The notes under the pieces were generated by a model. It searched no databases. It worked only from the letters and a program-made list of their open reading frames with translations, and was not told the DNA's origin. Shown piece by piece: positions 21,925-31,859 of a DNA stretch of 64,000 bases; the stretch's first letter is position 1; each line of letters starts with the position of its first letter. Source of the DNA: Protopterus annectens (Eukaryota; Chordata; Ceratodontiformes; Protopteridae); NCBI RefSeq assembly GCF_019279795.1, contig NC_056732.1, forward strand, positions 179,726,629 to 179,790,628. The letters run 5' to 3'. The translations under genes were made by a program, and so were the position numbers.

Positions 21925-23645
21925 CTCCTCTGGATTGATTTCTGCCTCTAGAGCATCTATTCCTGCCCCTTTGGGATCTTGTGGAGTCAGGAAAGGACCA
22001 ATTTTTGGCAGGCCAGTTCCTGCTAAACCTTGGGGGCTGAACCTGTAAGAAATCTTTAACTGTTTGTACAGATTTTGCCTTTTCTTCCATTTTCTTCATT
22101 ACCTGCTGGGCAGGTGTACCAAATAGACTGGCCTTATCCATAGGAGCATCTAATAGCTTTGCTTTAACATGATCCGGTAAGACCTGTTCTTTCAACCATG
22201 CATGCCTTCTTATCACTGTGCCAGTCATGGCTGATCTAAATGAAGCCTCCAGTGAATCATAGCCACATTTTAAGGAATGGTTACTAACCTGTTGGATGTT
22301 ATTCACCATTTCTAATACATATTTCTTATCTAAAGATTCATCAGAGGACAGTTTTTTAGTTAACTGATCAAGCATAAACTCTTGGTATTGGATCATGTGA
22401 AACTGACAGTTTAAAGCTCTAGCTGAGAGAGTAGCAGAGGTGTAAACTTTTTTCCCCCATCTCTCTAAGGACCTGGATTCCCTTTCAGAAGGAATAAGGT
22501 TTTTTTGCTGTGGTCGAGGCTACTGCCTTAGGCCCCTGGGAAATAGTTTCAGGGTCTGCAAGTGGGGCCTTGTATAGGTGGTGATGAGTGTCTGGCACCC
22601 TGTAAAATCTATCTGGTTTGGCAGGGGCTGGAGGTAAAGAATCAGGAGCAGTGCAGACATCATTAAATGCATCATCCACAACAGGCAGAACAGGAGGTAT
22701 AGCTAAGGGCCTATGTTGTGGTAAGTGCAGAAAAGTCCTAAGCCTTTTTCTTGAATCTGAGAAATCTTGTCCCTGCCATTGGAATTGTTCTCTCATGGCA
22801 TGTAAGGTTTCCCCAAAGGAAAATTCCTCTGGTGGAGAGGCAGCTGGAATGGATTCTTCAGCATCGGAGTCTTCATAAGTAGAAAAAGGATCCTCTGGCT
22901 GGTCTGTAATGTCTGAGTCATCCGCAGAATCATCAGAGGACACTGGCTCGGGGGGCTCTGCTCTAGGTCTCTTTTCTGGGGGCTGAGAGGCCCTGTCTGG
23001 GTGAGATTGGGATCCCCTAATTAAGGATATTAAATCTTCTGCCAGAGTAAGCATTTGTGAACTAGAAGTGGGCCTGTGTGAGGGGGGTTTAACAGGCACA
23101 GATTTAGCAGATTTGGCTGCTTTAGCCCTGGCAAAGGCCTTGATAGACATGGCTGCAGGGGGTCTAGCAGCACCACGTGCTGGGGCAGAGACATCCAAAG
23201 GGATGGTGTCTGATAAATCACTAGAAACCACAGTTGTAGGCAAAAATTCTGAGGCCGATTCAGGTAAGGTAGCAAGAGCCTCAGTAGTAGTCATGGATTC
23301 GGCTGAAGATTGACCAGTTTTCTCGGTTTCGGCCGAAACCGAGACACTCGCGGCTTGCTTAACCGTGGTTTCGGCCGAAACCACGGACCGTGAGTGTCGG
23401 TCTTTTCTTTGCGTTTAACAATTTGGGTAGTCGGAGGATCCGACGGCATAATGTACGCAAAATCTGAGCCGAAAAACTGTTCAGCAAACTCCGACAGACG
23501 CCTAAGCGTTCGTCGGTTGAAGGAAGCACAGGCCGAACAGGCCGCTACGTCGTGGTCTGGGCCTAAGCAAGGCAGACAGTAAGAGTGGAAATCTTTATGA
23601 GGTATTTGTTTCCCACAAGTTACAGTTATTGACTTTTTCTGACAT
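21842..23645 (-). pseudogene. DIRS gag (E4)
   Basis: The structural, RNA-binding protein. From the ATG at 23645 the copy starts MSEKVNNC and immediately loses frame by a 2-base loss relative to E6. In the shifted frame the zinc-finger part reads CGKQIPHKDFHSYCLPCLGP and DHDVAACSACASFNRRTLRR. A second one-base loss near 23400 separates it from the acidic middle part (22485-23384: SAET repeats, KRPRAEPPEPVSSDDSADDS, GETLHAMREQFQWQGQDFSD). The C-terminal part (21842-22396) has MIQYQEFMLDQLTKKLSSDE, HVKAKLLDAPMDKASLFGTP and an RGG/RGR-rich tail (RGRNRCSRGRNQSRGGAYRG) likely to bind nucleic acid. Confidence 0.85.
23322..23386. repeat. Two perfect TTTCGGCCGAAA palindromes in gag (E4)
   Basis: A 22-bp perfect palindrome at 23322-23343 (ctcggtttcgg / ccgaaaccgag) and a 24-bp perfect palindrome at 23363-23386 (ccgtggtttcgg / ccgaaaccacgg) lie 19 bp apart. 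They encode repeated SAET peptides. E6 has the equivalent pair, the first decayed to tttcagccgaaac. Confidence 0.95.
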
Positions 23646-23813
23646 CGGCTGAGGCAAGAAAGAGTCCCCAACGGGGTACTTAGCTTTTTAGAAGTCTTCG
23701 AAGTAGTGTTCGGTAGTAGTAATCTCTGGATCTGACCGACCGGCACTTGCGAACAGCTTCTGCTTCGGGCACCACGCGGCAAGAAAGACTGAGGAAAATG
23801 GCGTCGGCTGATG

Positions 23814-23821
23814 CCTTTATA
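23814..23821 (-). promoter_or_regulatory. TATA box in the right terminal repeat (E4)
   Basis: TATAAAGG on the minus strand, followed by catcagccgacgccattttc, sits about 170 bp upstream of the gag ATG and points into the coding strand. The same box recurs in E6 and, as TATATAA, in E9, so it is a conserved core promoter candidate. Confidence 0.65.
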
Positions 23822-24142
23822 CCCGAAGACCAGCAGAGATGACGTCGGGTGAAGTGCGACATCAGCCGAAGCCGGACCCAGACTTTGGAATCCGGCCGAC
23901 CGAAGGGCTGCCTGACGACAGGACAACCCATTTGTTATGACTGCAGATGCATCCATGAAGGACATCTCAGTAAGCAGAATAAAAACTAGAATGAACAGCA
24001 GATGCAGGGTGGTATCCAACGAGATGCAGGGTGGTATCCAACGAGATGCAGCCCGAATAATGAAAAAATTCTTTACTCAATCCAATGATCAAAATGAAGT
24101 ACAAATACACAAAGTCACAGTTTAAAAATGATAAAACAACAA

Positions 24143-24180
24143 GTTAAGCGCTTTCGTCAATAGTCAGACTTCTTCAGAAC
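24143..24180 (-). ncRNA. Minimal hammerhead ribozyme motif (PLE-c left arm)
   Basis: On the minus strand: GUU, CUGAAGA, A, GUC-UGACUAUU-GAC, GAAA, GCGC, UU, AAC. The core CUGANGA..GAAA is canonical. Stem I starts GUU/AAC and stem II is GUC/GAC with one extra A. Stem III is only the self-complementary GCGC flanked by A15.1 and U16.1, with H17=U and predicted cleavage before AAC. This is the short-stem-III type described in Penelope-like elements, which works best as a dimer. Confidence 0.8.
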
Positions 24181-24565
24181 AGTGAATTGCTGGCTGATAA
24201 CTCCTTAAATGCACACATATTCAATTAGTAAAATATTACCCCACATCATTTCCTTTCAATTAAGAAACATCACAGGAAGTGTAAGGTAGTAGTGAATACT
24301 CCCCCTATTTGCAAGTACACAAAGTCAGCTAACCAAATGTTGAATCAATAGTGTCACATGTAAAGAATGTTATAAGGCAAAAAATACCAATGACAATATA
24401 AATAAATCATAACATAAATAACTGTTTAAGTTTCAAACGTGGTGCTATAGAAATTCTATCATTAAGACCTGGAGGGGAGTATGCATTCAGTCTGATCTGC
24501 CACTTTAACTCAATGTACTCCAAATATTCCTCAACAGGTCCGCCCCTTTGTCCCAAATCAACTTG

Positions 24566-24790
24566 TTAAAGAATAAAAAAACTAAAACTGTGATTACTTT
24601 GGTCATTAATATGCCTAAATAAAGCATTCTTCATATTTTTCTGCTTGATATCATATAAATGTTGGTAGACCAAGTCTAAAAGCATTTTTTGTTTTCCCCA
24701 CATAATAACCTTGGCAGTTTTTACATACTGCAATATAAACAACCCCCTTAGTATAGCAAAACATTTTCTTTTTATTAGTAATGGATCCAA
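24566..24790 (-). pseudogene. GIY-YIG endonuclease remnant (PLE-c left)
   Basis: This is the C-terminal endonuclease end of a Penelope element. One frame reads LVYQHLYDIKQKNMKNALFR, parallel to VYEHLYEVSKKKDSNAFYKH of PLE-a. The preceding GYYVGKT-like core is encoded in neighbouring frames around 24690-24730. The conserved tail GGPVEEYLEYIELKWQIRLN is encoded by the complementary strand near 24480-24545. Broken by frame changes. Confidence 0.75.
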
Positions 24791-25026
24791 AATTCTTAAG
24801 TTTAAATTTGTTCGTATCCATCATGAAAGGGCACTGGGGACATCTACCACATTTATACGTGCCACCTCTAGTGAGATTAGGTTTGCCTTTTTCAAGTAGT
24901 CCTTTTATTGATGTACTCTTTTATAAACTATAGTGGGTTGTTTATATTGCAGTATGTAAACAAAAAATGCTTTTAGACTTAGAGTCTACCAACATTTATA
25001 TGATATCAAGCAGAAAAATATGAAGA

Positions 25027-25296
25027 ATGCTTTATTTAGGCATATTAATGACCAAAGTAATCAGTTTTAGTTTTTTTATTCTTGAACAAGTTGATTTGGG
25101 ACAAAGGGGCGGACCTGTTGAGGAATATTTGGAGTACATTGAGTTAAAGTGGCAGATCAGACTGAATGCATACTCCCCTCCAGGTCTTAATGATAGAATT
25201 TCTATAGCACCACTTTTGAAACTTACAGTTATTTATGTTATGATTTATTTATATTGTCATTGGTATTTTTTGCCTTATAACATTCTTTACATGTGA
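25027..25296 (+). pseudogene. GIY-YIG endonuclease tail (PLE-c right)
   Basis: The plus strand reads FILEQVDLGQRGGPVEEYLE, then LKWQIRLNAYSPPGLNDRIS, matching the PLE-a tail VLEQVRFNPRGGDWEASLEY and LLWQLKLNASKSPGLNDAIS. The GIY-YIG core itself is deleted in this arm at about 24965. Confidence 0.8.
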
Positions 25297-25463
25297 CACT
25301 ATTGATTCAACATTTGGTTAGCTGATTTTTTGTGTACTTGCAAATAGGGGGAGTATTCACTACTACCTTACACTTCCTGTGATGTTTCTTAATTGAAAGG
25401 AAATGATGTGGAGTAATATTTTACTATGTGTGTATTTAAGGAGTTATCAGCCAGCAATTCACT

Positions 25464-25501
25464 GTTCTGAAGAGGTCTGAGTAGTGACGAAAGTGCTTAA
25501 C
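25464..25501 (+). ncRNA. Minimal hammerhead ribozyme motif (PLE-c right arm)
   Basis: Plus-strand partner of 24143-24180: GUU, CUGAAGA, GGUC-UGAGUAGU-GAC, GAAA, GUGC, UU, AAC. The core is canonical. Stem III reads GUGC instead of GCGC, which weakens its self-pairing. Confidence 0.78.
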
Positions 25502-25633
25502 TTGTTGTTTTATCATTTTTAAACTGTGACTTTATGCGTATTTGTACTTCATTTTGATCATTGGATTGAGTAAAGAATTTTTTCATTATTCGGGCTGCAT
25601 CTCGTTGGATACCACCCTGCATCTGCTGTTCAC

Positions 25634-25651
25634 TCATGATTAAGAATGACA
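25634..25651. repeat. Target-site duplication, right copy (PLE-c)
   Basis: Second copy of tcatgattaagaatgaca, identical to 18359-18376; E3 coding sequence resumes from here. Confidence 0.85.
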
Positions 25652-26405
25652 TTGGAAGTTAAGACCACTGGGTGAAGAGTAACCATTTGAAGAATCCTCA
25701 TGTGCATACATACCAGAGGAACTGCTATGAACGTAGCTGCCATGGTACCTAGTAGTTTCAATACTTGACATGCCGGTACTTTTTCTCTCTGCAAAATGTC
25801 TGATACCTGGTTTCGAAGAGTGGCTATTCTGTCCAGGGACAATTTTAATGTGGTGGTGTCTAGTTCTGCTCCGATAAAGGAAATACGCTGCAATGGCGAC
25901 AATGCAGACTTTTCTGAATGTATAGTGATGCCTAACTGAAAGCAGAGATTGAGTGTGAGATCCCTGGACAGAATTAGTTGATGCCTGGAGCCGGCAGTAA
26001 GGAGCCAGTCATCCAGATACGGAAACACTCTGAATCCTAGACGCCTCAGGTGAGCCATAATCACTGCCATGCATTTGGTAAACACTCTGGGGGCTGTTGA
26101 GTCCAAAGGGCAGTGCTTGGAATTGGTAGTGACTGGCTCCCAGCCGGAAACACAAATGATCTCTGGATAGTCTTGGCCATTTTGATATGGTAGTACGCAT
26201 TTTTGAAATCTATAGAGCACATCCAATCGGCCATTCCAAAGAATGGGAAACTAGACTGAAGCGTGACCATCCGGAACAACTTCTTTACAAATGTGTTGAG
26301 TCTGCTGAGATCCAAGATGGGCCTCCAGTCCAGTCTTCTTTGGAACTAAAAAGAATCTGGAGTAAGTTCTGGATCCTATCTGGTCTGCTGGGATTGGCTG
26401 GATGA
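25652..26405 (-). pseudogene. DIRS reverse transcriptase remnant (E3), YLDD intact
   Basis: Motifs: MDLSRLNTFVKKLFRMVTLQ (26260-26315), CSIDFKNAYYHIKMAKTIQR (palm A aspartate), SHYQFQALPFGLN (palm B), then in the next frame STAPRVFTKCMAVIMAHLRR and FRVFPYLDDWLLTAGS (YLDD, near 26010). The connection follows, with VLKLLGTMAATFIAVPLVCM and HMRILQMVTLHPV, and is cut by the PLE-c insertion; it continues at 18358. At least one frame break falls after LPFGLN, the same place as in E4 and E7. Confidence 0.85.
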
Positions 26406-27100
26406 CTTCCTACAGCCTCTATGCCTTCTATGGCTGCTTGATCCCTGAGACTAGGTTTAACATCTGGGATTTTCTTCCGAACAGGTGGGGTTTCTAAGAA
26501 TGGACCAATGACTTGGGCTCCGAGGAAGCTTTAGACGACTTCGACCCCTTCGATTACTTGGGAGGTCTGGTCAGCCTTGTCCAAGGACTCCTGAAATTCT
26601 GGCTTCAATAATCCTCTACCAACTTTCTTCTTTCAAGCAAAACTCGGCTACTGAAGGAATGGTAGATAGAGCAATCTTCCTGGAGGTGAACTGGCCCCAA
26701 GCAATACACACAATTTATGTGGGCGTCCGTGATTGACATTTTCTGCCCACATTCTGGGCACTTTTTAAAGTCCGATTTTTGCTTCTCTTTTTGGTCAGCC
26801 ATGTTAAGAAACATAAACAGTATGCACTAATCCGACAAATATTACTGTAGAACAGCACACATACTGCAAACTACTGTATGAACAAACTAACAACTGTAAA
26901 AGCGAAGTATAACTGTAAATTAAGCTAATTAGAAGCTAAATATACACTCACTAGTGAAACTACTCTAAATCTTGAGAACTATCTAAGCACACGTTAGTAA
27001 TAGCATAGGGAACTATTAAACCAATGCACAGCCAAAGGCCTAAGGGCAGCCGCTCTTAAAAGGATGAAATCTCATCAAATCTTTCAAAAAACTAAGGCAA
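26406..27100 (-). pseudogene. DIRS gag remnant with zinc finger (E3)
   Basis: At 26605-26814 the minus strand reads KKCPECGQKMSITDAHINCV then YCLGPVHLQEDCSIYHSF, the same cysteine/histidine spacing as CGKQIPHKDFHSYCLPCLGP of the younger gags. The remainder of gag between this and RT (26406-26600) is short, so most of the acidic and RGG sections have been deleted from this copy. Confidence 0.75.
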
Positions 27101-27396
27101 ACAAAGGCTAACTAGCCCAAGAAACAGTAAAAACAGTAAACTATCCAAAAAGCTTAGCTACAAAGGTATAACTATAGAAAAATGTTCACAAACTGGCCCG
27201 AACTCTCCAACGACCTCCGATCTGTTGCAACAGCAAACCAGATCTGAGGTAGGACAGACAGCATCATGGGACAGTGACCTGGCCTCGAGCTACTCTGAGA
27301 TCTTCAGCTAGTAAAGCGGCCGACTCGGAGCCGATAGATCGGCTCCAAAACCATGTGTAAGAATGAACGACGAGATTGAACAACTTCACATCATAA

Positions 27397-29739
27397 GTTT
27401 ACTGTATTAGCTTGAACTATAATGGAATCCACCTTGACATGTGCTGTAACTGTATACATTCTTGCACCAATTACATACCTCTTTTCAGAAGATCTCACAC
27501 CCAGTGCTAGCATAACCAATGATGCCATACATTTACTACAGAAATATGTCCAATATTTGGTTTGTTAGTTTGTATCCAGCTACAAAAAAAAAACATTTCT
27601 ATAAATCAACATAGACAATGACTACAACAACACTAAGAACACACTTACCCAACTTGTACGACTCCAACAGCTTAAGGTTTGGGATCAGGAATACACATAC
27701 ACAAGTCAGCAGGCAGGCGAGTACTTGTGACCTACCGGAGGGGATCAACTCAAAGTACAACTGTGACTTATCATAGCAACTGCTGTTCAAATTTAAGGAT
27801 CACTACTGCAGAAAAATTCATAAAACATGGGAAGTAGCCACAAACTTATGACAGTGTAACCAGACAGGCACCGACAGCTTTGGATGTACCCCCACAGGTG
27901 TAGTCTTTAGAGACGCACCTGATACTTGTGAAAGATCAAATAAGGCTCTCTACATGATAGCCTGCAGGACTGAAATCCTGCAAGCCAAGGTGACTGGCAT
28001 AAACGCATTTCCAGGAAGTGAATGCCAGTGCTGTCAAGCCAGAAAGAATGAATGGTAGACCAGGAAGCCCGTCAATCATGAAGTACAGGGGTCTACAGTG
28101 AGAAGAGGGTCTTAGAGTATGACAGATGGCAATACTCCTTTAATGAGCTGACAGCCACTGTCAGGCCACAATTAATCGCTCCACTTGACTGACGCATTCA
28201 GAAACAGCTAACATATATACCCTAACTATGGAATAGCTGAGGTCCACATCAAACAGGTTCATTTGAAAGATAAGGATTTCCTACACTACAAACAGGGTAT
28301 CACTCCAGTACTGCCACATCAGGATGGAGGACAGTTTCCACCTAGAACTATAGGCTTGCATGCTAGAAGGCTTCCTGACAGTTTCAGTCAGTTTTGTGCC
28401 ACCTCCTGGAATGCCACTTGGTATCAAAGGCTCTGACATCAGTCAGCTAGCTGTCAATCCAACAACAGGACTTTACCACAGCTTGACCATGTCTCGAGTT
28501 TCTTTATCACCATGGACCCGAAAGACTGAAATCATATACTTCCTGGCCAGAGACAAATAACTTAGTTCTATTTTTTTATCCATGAACTTTGTAAACAACT
28601 GTGGATCAGATGGAATGCCAGAAAGACATACATGAGCCTCCTGCATACCTTAAACTACTTACTACCTTGCTGCACCAGCTGAAATAAGACAAGAGCCCTC
28701 AACCAGAGCCAACAGTGTAGGAGGAAGGTCTATGACCCAGGTGATCTGGATTACATTAGGGGCCTCACACTGAAGATGTAAGGTGTGAATGAAAGAGGAG
28801 TGAAGGGACAGAGCCCACTCGTCTCTCTCAAAGAAGTGGATGCACATGTTGGGTGCAAGCATGCAGCATGATCATCCCTAGTGGAGAACAGGGAAGACTG
28901 CCTGCACTGCCCTACAGAAAGGGCAAGGTTGCTTGCTGAGAATACCTTCACAGAATTGTGTGCACGTGCAGCAGGGGTGAGGGTCCATCATAATCAACGC
29001 ACTGCATGGATGCCTGTGGGTATGGGTGGCCTTACTCGTGTGTGCAGGGCTGTAGAAAAAAAATCTTAAATCACCCCTTAACTGCTTAAATGTCCCCTCT
29101 CTAAGCTGATCCTCACCCTGATAACAGGGAATGAATGGGCCAATTGGCTAAGAAGGGGATGGACAATCAGGAGACAGTGGGGGCCAAAATAGAGTGAGAA
29201 AAATGACCACACACTCCAAAACAGACTGGATCCCAGAGCTCCACAGAGCCCCACTTCTTTAAGAGCATACATACCCTCTGAACAGCACAATAGGGCAGAA
29301 GAAGCAACTCATTAAGTCCATTCATTATTCACTACCACTTTGATTTGAACCAATAAAAGAAATACTCAGATCCAAATCTCTCTCTCTCTACAGTCCAGTG
29401 TCAGACAACTGTTGCCCCCAAAGCACAGAAGGTACACAGTCATGTAATATGTCCAATTGCTTGCTTAGCTACCACAATTGTTGCCTGAATATAGGACACA
29501 AATGCCCCTGGAGGAAGCTCTCTCTCTCTATCAAAGCAGAGACGACTTAAAACTTCAGATGTCTGATGTGGAGCTTCTAGGGCAGGGGGGACCGGTGTCC
29601 TTGAACAGTGAGAGAGCCTCCTCAGCTGAACAGCAAAGCATCAGTTACATGTAACCGGTTTAGCTACAAGAATGGAGTCCCACCAGAATCCTGCTAGGTC
29701 ACTCACTCAAAAGGCACAATGACAACGGCCTGACACCAC
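27397..29739. other. Unassigned intronic stretch
   Basis: No coding similarity, repeat ends or exon found. Short CT runs occur near 29381 and 29520. Probably unique ITGB1 intron or repeats too old to read. Confidence 0.5.
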
Positions 29740-30151
29740 AGTAATCATAAAACATGGTGGCTTTATAACCACACACATGATTGTAAAGAATAATGCCCTT
29801 TTCTTCTATGTTGCAGTATTCTTTACATATGGGTTGTATTCTGCCCATCGATCTGACATCAGGCCTGTACACAAAAGCTTATAGCCACTGCCTGTACATG
29901 GGACATTGCACAAAGGCACAGACAGCGTCAACCATAAAAGGGAGGTTTGCACATATAATCTTCAAAATGAAAGCCCCATGAGGAAGAGAGTCCAAACGGA
30001 GCCCAAGGAAATCATCCAAGGAAAGAGCAAGTTGTAGGGGAGGGCAGGTGGAAGGGATAGAATACTAAAACATGGAAGAGAAGGACATCTATGGTTATGG
30101 TATGATTTTACACAACTACTCATGTCCTTCTATTCAATGTTTCAGTATTCT

Positions 30152-30640
30152 TTACATATAGGAAAGTGCAAAGCTGAAAGGGAACCCAGGAAGAAGGATA
30201 GAGTAGGGAAAAACTAACAGGATGCATTTTCTAAGAATCCATGCAGAACTGCCCTGGCAAATCCTGCCCTGATCTAGAAACAGTGTCCAATTAGTAATGT
30301 TTTGTAAAAGTATTAACAGATGACAGGTGGCAGCTTTCAGGATGGAATGAGCATCTATATCTTTAAAGAAGGCCCCTGAGGATGTAACTGATCTAGTGGA
30401 ATGGGCCTCAACAGATGATAAAGACTTCTCATGGAATTCATAGCAAAACACAAAAGCCTTACAGATCCATGTGGAAATGGAAACAAAAATTTGAGAAGCA
30501 GACCTGCATCTCTCCAATCACATTTCTGTCTACATTCAATTTCTTATTTCTCTTCAGGGAAAGAGGAATCCCTTTTTCTTTTATCAGAAACCAACTGATC
30601 AAGAAGGGTCAAATAGCCTGTACAAGATCCTGAGCTAGAC
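30152..30640 (-). pseudogene. DIRS tyrosine recombinase C-terminal remnant (E5)
   Basis: The minus strand reads ISTWICKAFVFCYEFHEKSL, SSVEAHSTRSVTSSGAFFKD (HxxR box) and SILKAATCHLLILLQNITNW, where younger copies have IRPHSTRATATT and DILEAATWSSVHTFAKHYNL. The N-terminal half, with the SARRVSELQ box, is separated by later insertions or lost. Confidence 0.8.
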
Positions 30641-31859
30641 TTAAACCACCACTAATGCAGGATAAGATAAATATTTAATTTTCTCTCTTTTTGAAAGGAA
30701 GGTTGGGGCAAACAGAATTAATGGCAGCATCACCTTTCCCAGCAATGGGCACAACAAGTTTGCTACACAGGCACACCTTCCTTGCCCCCTCTCCTAAAAT
30801 TGCCAAGAGTGGCTTCTCCACACTGAGGGGACCCCCAACATCTGCAGAAGATGTGGTTAACCCCAGTCTACGGTGGCTGTATGAACACCAGTGGGATCTA
30901 CAGAAAAAGATGAGTGGTCCGGAGGAACCAGTTTTGGCCACAACACAGTCGCCCACCTGCGGTTGAGGCAAATTGCTAGCCTACTGCAGAAGCAAAGACT
31001 GTTTAGATAACTTCTTTGCAGTTGGAACAACAGACCATGGGACTGGTAGTTTGTTTCATGGCCAAACAGAAAATGGTGATTCCTTCCCACGGAAGCCAAG
31101 TAGCACAAGTTGGTAAAATTTAAAAAGTAATAAATACTTTTTCCAGTAAAAAATGTCTGAAACAAAAGCGCGGACCCATTTTAAAAATAAAGTTGCATGA
31201 CAATTAAAATCTAAGTTCCTACACAGAGTCAGTTATAACTTAGGTGCAAAGTTTTCCACAAAGGGAACTTATCTGCCAAGCAGTGGAACAGCACAAGCCA
31301 ATCAAACCTTCAAAGTCTGCAGAGGAGCACTCTCTCTGGCAGCAGAAAAGCTCTGAAGGGCTTGGCACTCAAACTTGTCTTTTAGTTAGCTCAAATCGAG
31401 CTAAGTGTTTGGGTGTGTGGCACGTGCCCTGAAGGTGGGAAGCTGGCTGACTTGCATTCTATGCAGGACATAATCCATACAGCTTAAGCTACTGCAACAG
31501 TGATCAATGATGGATGTCAAAAAAGATACAGGAAATATATGACATGATACGACACTGGAGTGCAAGATCATGTCAAGGAAATGTGAAGGCCGTACTCGAT
31601 AGAATAATGGTGGAAGAATGCGACAGAGGCACCAGGGTGTAGGAACTAACTACGGCCCATATCAAAACAGTTTGGCGAGGTTTTTTTAAATGCAAGGGAT
31701 GGATGACTAGAATGGGTGGTGGAAAAGGTAATTCAGAGAAGCATTCAAGAGAGCAAAGGGGAAGTATAGAGTACATAAGCTTACTGTCCCCTTCTGCCAG
31801 GGAGTACATGTAATTCAATGCAAGACTGCATGCTCATAGCTTGGTACTAGGCTATCAGC

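Larger units (their letters stand above)
18379..23965 (-). mobile_element. DIRS element E4, young, 5,587 bp, both ends defined
   Basis: The left end is agtacagttttgtacc and the right end gcatccatgaaggacat. Both are confirmed by the internal complementary region, which spells their junction in reverse. Inverted terminal repeats run about 18400-18600 and 23765-23965. Minus-strand coding order is gag, RT/RNase H, YR. The catalytic YLDD is intact, but gag and RT carry small deletions and YR carries stops. No target duplication of its own is seen, as expected for YR integration; the empty site is ..gacaaa|ctcagt.. Same family as E6. Confidence 0.95.
18377..25633. mobile_element. PLE-c: head-to-head inverted Penelope-like element, interrupted by E4
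   Basis: Arms at about 23986-24755 (minus-strand copy) and 24922-25633 (plus-strand copy) are inverted repeats, with paired positions summing to about 49646. The right arm lacks about 26 bp near 24965. Each arm is the 3' part of a Penelope element: GIY-YIG coding end, 3' UTR, hammerhead motif and outer end. DIRS E4 inserted only two bases inside the left boundary, so the left flank jumps from the 18-bp target duplication plus aa straight into E4. A duplicated 24-bp unit (gatgcagggtggtatccaac) lies at the left outer end. Confidence 0.85.
16006..27396 (-). mobile_element. DIRS element E3, old, hosting PLE-c and E4
   Basis: Terminal repeats match in inverse orientation: 16012-16200 (ccatgtgagttgttcatctc, ctccgagtcggccgcttta, cctcagatct) against 27230-27396. 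An internal complementary region lies near 16330-16420, with its junction near 16369. Minus-strand gag, RT, RNase H and YR remains are in DIRS order. The RT/RNase H region is interrupted at 18376/25634 by PLE-c with E4 inside it. The terminal repeat sequence differs from the E4/E6 family. Confidence 0.9.

Noticed and set aside
28360..28560. Plus-strand open frame of 66 codons
   Set aside because: No recognisable domain, no start context and no flanking splice sites of note.
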